From Hyphomicrobiales bacterium (GTDB taxonomy: Bacteria; Pseudomonadota; Alphaproteobacteria; Rhizobiales; Beijerinckiaceae), in contig JAFBAS010000096.1 of NCBI GenBank assembly GCA_019247605.1, positions 1 through 42,517 of the forward strand: a stretch of DNA of 42,517 nt, written 5' to 3'. The notes under the pieces were generated by a model. The model worked only from the letters and a program-made list of their open reading frames with translations. It did not search any database and had not been told where the DNA came from. Of this stretch, positions 38,588 through 42,517 are shown one piece after another; the first letter of the stretch is position 1, and each line of letters begins with the position of its first letter. The position numbers and the translations under genes were made by a program.

Positions 38588-40306
38588 TTAGCTCGCGGGC
38601 TGGCCCTCCACGATCTGGCCGCCGACGGACCCTGACGTGCTTTCAACCTTCGCGGGCCCCGCCGTGGATGTGTAAAAATACTGAAACACAACACCGATTG
38701 TGCAGCCGGAAATAAATGTTTGAACAAAGCCAAATATATTAAGAAAGATGCCACCGTTTGCTCCTTGCAATGTAGGGGAATAATATGCCGCGATAGGCAT
38801 CCAGGTGGCCTGGATTAAGCCCTGTGCGATAGACATTCCGATGTATATCCTAGTTGTCCGCAAAGACTTGTCTATATACATACCAATAAAGTATGCGAGT
38901 ATTGATTGATTTACAGCATATAAGAATGACGCATATGTAATATATCCTCTCAGCAAATACCCTATCGTGAGATTGATCGGAACTGTCCAAAGATATGCAT
39001 AAAGTGCTATTAAGAGATTCTCCGGACGGTGTTGGTCTCGCCGCCCTTGACCACTCCATTTACGCTTGAAATGGATAGCCACCCACAGAACGACGGCGTA
39101 ACCCACTGTATAGAGCAAAGCGAAGCGGAGGATGCTTTGCTTGTTTAGCATAAACTCCGGCACATTCGCGTTGCCCAGCAGATAAGCCAACACTCCGTAA
39201 ATTACGTTGAACGCAAGCGTGAGCACGAACGTGGAGATTGTCACCAAAGCCACTGCGTCCCAGTCGAGTGGCGGTAGGCGGCGTACTCCTGTTTCGAATC
39301 CCATTTCACGGATCGCAGCGTTGATCCTGTCCCGCGTGAATTCTGTTGCAAATAAGGATACTGCTATCAGAAGACATATAGTCTCGCGCAACGTGTCGCA
39401 TTTATCTGACAACTTTTGCCGTCGCTGAGACAATTCCGACACGTCTTCGTTTTTAAGGTTGTCATTTATGTACGTATCAATATTAGATGCGCTTTCGGGA
39501 ACAAGCCGTTCTTGCTCTCGCAAATATGCTTTAACCTCCAATCTGAGCCCCTGGGTTTGATTCGCAATAAAATTCAAATCGCGGGCCAGGGCTATGCGGA
39601 AAACGTGAAACCTATCATCGTTTGCTTGGTTTGTCTGGATCTGAGTGCGGAGGCATAACAGCTGAAAAACTTTGGATTCTAGGGTTCCCTCTATTGAGCC
39701 ACAAGCGACTCGCGTCGTGTCCCGCATGGTAAGATCCGCCCGAACTGATTTAATTGTGCGCTCTGACGGTACGAACTTGCAATTATGTAAATTTTCAGCC
39801 AAGTCCCGAGCATCGGCCGGAATAAATGCCGCCCTGTGTAATTTACCGAGTATCCAACCATCAACATCCTTAAAGCCTGGAAACGATGACAGTAGGCCCG
39901 TTAGTGCAAACAGCGCAAATACTACTCTGTACTGTACCGTCTCCGCGGTGAGATTGGGGATGTCAATTTGCGAAACGCGGCTGATGTCGTAAACTAGGCT
40001 CCCACCAAAGACCATTGCAATGAAGGCTGCTTCTAATATTAGTATGTACTTATAGGCATAACTATTGTACCTAGAACGCCGGGTTGTGAATATTGGCGGC
40101 GTGGGCGTAATGAGCCGCGCCTGGTCCCCTCCTGCTGCAGCGCCGTCGCGATTTTCGGCCCAGTCGATCATATATTCAGGCGAGTTAAAGTGAAGCCGGC
40201 CATAGAAATATAATGCGACTATTCCAGCTGGAACTGTCCAAAAAGTTTGGATGAGGCGCGCTGGTTCGAGGGAAATAACGTAGTTAATTAATTGCTCCAA
40301 CGACAT
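38588..40306 (-). CDS. Large multi-pass membrane protein of unknown function
   Basis: This 572-residue protein has about nine or ten predicted membrane segments: three in the first 150 residues (for example YILILEAAFIAMVFGGSLVY), a soluble loop of about 160 residues (about 155-315) with several Cys and charged helices, then six or more to the end (for example AVALVTISTFVLTLAFNVIY). I do not recognise a family. GGAGAG eight bases before ATG 40306 sets the start. It lies 33 bases behind the GH25 gene, so they form an operon. The DNA is clearly AT-richer, with rare-looking codons (ATA, TAT, AAT) compared with the flanking genes, pointing to transfer. It could be a transporter, a lysozyme-release or immunity-like partner, or unrelated. 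Confidence 0.6.
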   Translation of the reverse strand: MSLEQLINYVISLEPARLIQTFWTVPAGIVALYFYGRLHFNSPEYMIDWAENRDGAAAGGDQARLITPTPPIFTTRRSRYNSYAYKYILILEAAFIAMVFGGSLVYDISRVSQIDIPNLTAETVQYRVVFALFALTGLLSSFPGFKDVDGWILGKLHRAAFIPADARDLAENLHNCKFVPSERTIKSVRADLTMRDTTRVACGSIEGTLESKVFQLLCLRTQIQTNQANDDRFHVFRIALARDLNFIANQTQGLRLEVKAYLREQERLVPESASNIDTYINDNLKNEDVSELSQRRQKLSDKCDTLRETICLLIAVSLFATEFTRDRINAAIREMGFETGVRRLPPLDWDAVALVTISTFVLTLAFNVIYGVLAYLLGNANVPEFMLNKQSILRFALLYTVGYAVVLWVAIHFKRKWSGQGRRDQHRPENLLIALYAYLWTVPINLTIGYLLRGYITYASFLYAVNQSILAYFIGMYIDKSLRTTRIYIGMSIAQGLIQATWMPIAAYYSPTLQGANGGIFLNIFGFVQTFISGCTIGVVFQYFYTSTAGPAKVESTSGSVGGQIVEGQPAS

Positions 40307-40339
40307 TTTACTCTCCTATGGTCAGATAAGCATTGTTGA

Positions 40340-40993
40340 TCAGAGGCACAATGCGCTCAGGTCCTCAGGGCGGCCATTGAAGTAATCTGGATCGACATTT
40401 CCATTTACGCCTGGAAACTGTCTGTTCTGGGAATACTGCCAGAATGAAAAGTTATCCCAAGCTTTGGGCAGTTTTGGATCTGTCGTTCCATTGTAATCGA
40501 TTACCCATAAAGGGCATCCAAATGTGTCGGGATCGCCGAGTGCCTTCCAAACTCGCTGTTTTGTGTAGATGATAGGTTTTCTTTTTTTGGGGAGCTTTTC
40601 CGAAAGATAAGCAATCATCGTGCTTATTTGATCGATCTTTTGCTGCGTAGGAACGGTTCTATCGTCCGCGTATTGATCTTCAATGTCGAGGGTTGGAAGC
40701 AAATCACCCGACGCAGGTTTGTACACCGATAGAAAAAAGTCGATCGAGGCCTTCGCGTCCACACCGGGGCGGCAAAAGTGGTAGGCGCCTCGCTTCAGGG
40801 AAGTTTTGGACAGTGAGCTCCAATAGCCGGGAAAATATTTATCCGCAGCCTTAATTATTTTTCCTGAAGAGGAGAAAAACAGCTCTGATGCCTTAGCAAA
40901 CACAAAATGTATTTTTTGGTTTGCTGCGGTGGTCCAATCGATATCCCCGCTATAATGAGAAATATCGATACCGAGTGTGCGAATGCCGGTCAT
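40340..40993 (-). CDS. GH25 family lysozyme-like protein
   Basis: This 217-residue protein has the GH25 N-acetylmuramidase fold. GIDISHYSGDIDW opens the barrel, FVFAKASE and GAYHFCRPG follow, and LPTLDIEDQYADD holds the catalytic D-x-E pair near residue 100. The C-terminal WDNFSFWQYSQN...VDPDYFNG is also typical. GH25 enzymes cleave between MurNAc and GlcNAc in peptidoglycan and occur in phages, Gram-positive bacteria and as secreted effectors. There is no signal peptide, so release would need a lysis or secretion partner. GGAGGG precedes ATG 40993. It is AT-rich like the downstream membrane protein gene and forms an operon with it. The presence of the D-x-E pair suggests it is active. Confidence 0.88.
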   Translation of the reverse strand: MTGIRTLGIDISHYSGDIDWTTAANQKIHFVFAKASELFFSSSGKIIKAADKYFPGYWSSLSKTSLKRGAYHFCRPGVDAKASIDFFLSVYKPASGDLLPTLDIEDQYADDRTVPTQQKIDQISTMIAYLSEKLPKKRKPIIYTKQRVWKALGDPDTFGCPLWVIDYNGTTDPKLPKAWDNFSFWQYSQNRQFPGVNGNVDPDYFNGRPEDLSALCL

Positions 40994-41019
40994 AAAGCCC
41001 TCCCATTTTACGACGCTTC

Positions 41020-41277
41020 TTATGAAATTCTATTTATTGGCTCGATGCTGTTGTCCCGATGATACCAGAGTGGATTGGGCACACCTGTTCCCTGGGTTAC
41101 AGGAGTACCAAATTGGTTCCGCAGGGCTCGCGCGGCTGCCCTGATCCCGTCCCTCTTGACGATCAGATTGAAATCATCGGCCAGGAGTTTGTAAGCCTGG
41201 GCCGCTCGCCAGTATGGAGGCCGCTGCGAACTTGAAGGTCGAGCGGACGAACCGCCTCGGCGATCGGGGATGTGCAA
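41020..41277 (-). CDS. Doubtful small ORF upstream of the GH25 gene
   Basis: This frame of about 85 residues starts at TTG 41277 and ends 26 bases before the GH25 gene on the same strand. The second half (AYKLLADDFNLIVKRDGIRA, then TGVPNPLWYHRDN) looks protein-like, whereas the first 25 residues are Arg/Ser/Pro-rich and look like noise. I recognise no family. It may be the end of a truncated gene at the edge of the transferred segment; no ribosome binding site or conventional start supports it. Confidence 0.3.
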   Translation of the reverse strand: MHIPDRRGGSSARPSSSQRPPYWRAAQAYKLLADDFNLIVKRDGIRAAARALRNQFGTPVTQGTGVPNPLWYHRDNSIEPINRIS

Positions 41278-41402
41278 GCTAAGTCCCGAGATGGCTAGTC
41301 CGGAAGAGACCTGAAGCGGTCATCGCCGAACCGGGGTCGCGCCAAGAAAATTCGTCCGTCATCATCTCGTCGTCACACAGCACGGATTGGGGCCGCGTGC
41401 GA

Positions 41403-42517
41403 CTATGTGCGCAATGTTCTGAAGGCCGCACGAACCTCTTGGGAAAAGAGTTGCGGCTGCTCCCAGGCCGCGAAATGACCGCCTTTGTCAGCCCGATGGA
41501 AATAGATCAGCTTGTGGTAGGCCTGCTTCGTCCAGCTCTGGGGGGCTTGGAAACTCTCGCCAGGGAAAACGGTCACGGCCGCCGGAATGGACACGTTGGC
41601 CGCGAGGTAAAGATTGGTCTTGTTTTCCCAGTAAAGTCGCGCCGAGGAAATCGCAGTGTTGGTTAGCCAGTAGAGCGTGATGTTATCGAGGACATCGTCG
41701 CGCGTGAGGTCGCCTGCGGAGTGCCCGCTTACTGTGTGTCCCAGCACCGCCGAGGTAATCGCCGCCGCCGGCTGGGCGTAGCCATCGCCATGGTCGAGCA
41801 GCCAGGCCGCTAGACCAGCAGGGGAATCCGCCAATCCCGAGAGCGTCTGCGGGCGCGTTCCCATGATCTGCGCGTAGGCACGACGCTTGGCAAAGGACAG
41901 CTTGAGCTGCTCGAAAGCAAGTTCTTCATCTGCAGATAGCCTTGTTGGTGGAGGGTCGCCGGATTGCAGCGCCTTCACAATCTCGGGCGGAAGGACACCG
42001 GGCAGGTTGACATGGATGCCCAGTAATTCGGGCGGCGCCAGCTTGGCCATCTCGTTCGACACGGGCGAACCCCAATCTCCACCCTGGGCGACGAAATGCG
42101 AGTAGCCGAGCCGCTTCATCAGCACGACCCAAGCGCGTGCGATGCGTTGAGGATCCCACCCGGTTGTGGTCGGCTTGCCCGAAAAGCCGTAGCCCGGCAT
42201 CGACGGAATCACGAGATGGAAGGCGTCCGCGGCGCTCGCGTTATCCATCGTGGGGTCCGTCAGTGGAGCGATGATCTTCAGCTGCTCAATGACCGAGCCG
42301 GGCCACCCGTGGGTGACGATCAGCGGCAATGCATTTTCATGCTTCGAACGGACATGAATAAAATGAACGTCAAGCCCATCAATTTCAGTTATGAACTGCG
42401 GCAAGGCGTTGAGCCTCCTCTCGACCTTGCGCCAGTCGTACTCGTTTGCCCAATAGCGCGTGAGCTCCTTGATCATCGAGAGGGGCACGCCTTGCGAATC
42501 GTCGGTGACTGTTTCCT
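41403..42517 (-). CDS. Epoxide hydrolase (alpha/beta fold), N-terminus outside the window
   Basis: The frame is open to the right edge, so about 371 residues are visible and the start is missing. They begin inside the N-terminal EHN domain (GVPLSMIKELTRYWANEYDW), which covers the active site of microsomal and juvenile-hormone-type epoxide hydrolases. The catalytic domain shows the oxyanion-hole HGWPGS, the nucleophile-Asp motif GGDWGSPVSNE and the C-terminal catalytic His in KGGHFAAWEQP. A Glu in VFPGESF may be the acid. These enzymes open epoxides to diols through an ester intermediate. The upstream edge and GC-rich style show it belongs to the host genome rather than to the AT-rich segment. 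A downstream gap of 125 bases separates it from the doubtful small ORF. Confidence 0.88.
   Translation of the reverse strand, partial: ETVTDDSQGVPLSMIKELTRYWANEYDWRKVERRLNALPQFITEIDGLDVHFIHVRSKHENALPLIVTHGWPGSVIEQLKIIAPLTDPTMDNASAADAFHLVIPSMPGYGFSGKPTTTGWDPQRIARAWVVLMKRLGYSHFVAQGGDWGSPVSNEMAKLAPPELLGIHVNLPGVLPPEIVKALQSGDPPPTRLSADEELAFEQLKLSFAKRRAYAQIMGTRPQTLSGLADSPAGLAAWLLDHGDGYAQPAAAITSAVLGHTVSGHSAGDLTRDDVLDNITLYWLTNTAISSARLYWENKTNLYLAANVSIPAAVTVFPGESFQAPQSWTKQAYHKLIYFHRADKGGHFAAWEQPQLFSQEVRAAFRTLRT

Overview
The window is GC-rich chromosomal DNA from an alphaproteobacterium, most likely of the order Hyphomicrobiales (Rhizobiales). Supporting signs are recA and alaS close together with a GTTC-N7-GTTC SOS box of the alphaproteobacterial type, trmFO, a 51-residue DUF1127 protein, and the codon and GC style throughout. 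A Beijerinckiaceae- or Methylocystaceae-like host is plausible, but that is a guess.

Region 1 (1-21476) is the accessory heart of the window and looks like a protein-export and glycosylation locus. It opens with the tail of an unidentified gene (3-197). A GAF/HlyD adaptor is coupled to a PqqD-like/M50-like/HlyD membrane protein (517-4004). Four tightly packed genes follow (4191-17853), all built from TPR repeats plus a SPINDLY/OGT-like GT41 glycosyltransferase domain. They contain six GT41 modules: the first gene is broken by a frameshift, the second has one module, and the third and fourth are tandem two-module fusions. A seventh copy survives only as a collapsed remnant (17864-18232). Next come a convergent gene for a small secreted eight-cysteine protein, a TolC-family lipoprotein and a soluble periplasmic HlyD-type adaptor. 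The simplest reading is cytoplasmic glycosylation of an exported protein, loosely analogous to HMW1C, which modifies the HMW1 adhesin before secretion. The substrate is not identified.

Region 2 (21477-25052) has a truncated AI-2E transporter relic, a DUF3302/HlyD pair like E. coli YiaW/YiaV, a small secreted protein and a gene-poor stretch of about 770 bases.

Region 3 (25053-38457) is mostly housekeeping. On the plus strand are an FkbM methyltransferase, a CinA-type MoCF-domain protein, xanthine phosphoribosyltransferase, DUF1127, trmFO, a 3-hydroxyisobutyrate dehydrogenase-like enzyme and an O-antigen-ligase-like membrane protein. On the minus strand are an MsbA-like ABC exporter, alaS, a DUF4259 protein and recA with its SOS box and promoter.

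Region 4 (38588-42517) is clearly AT-richer up to about 41030. It holds a large unknown multi-pass membrane protein, a GH25 lysozyme-like protein and a doubtful small ORF, which together look acquired by transfer. An epoxide hydrolase gene then runs off the right edge.
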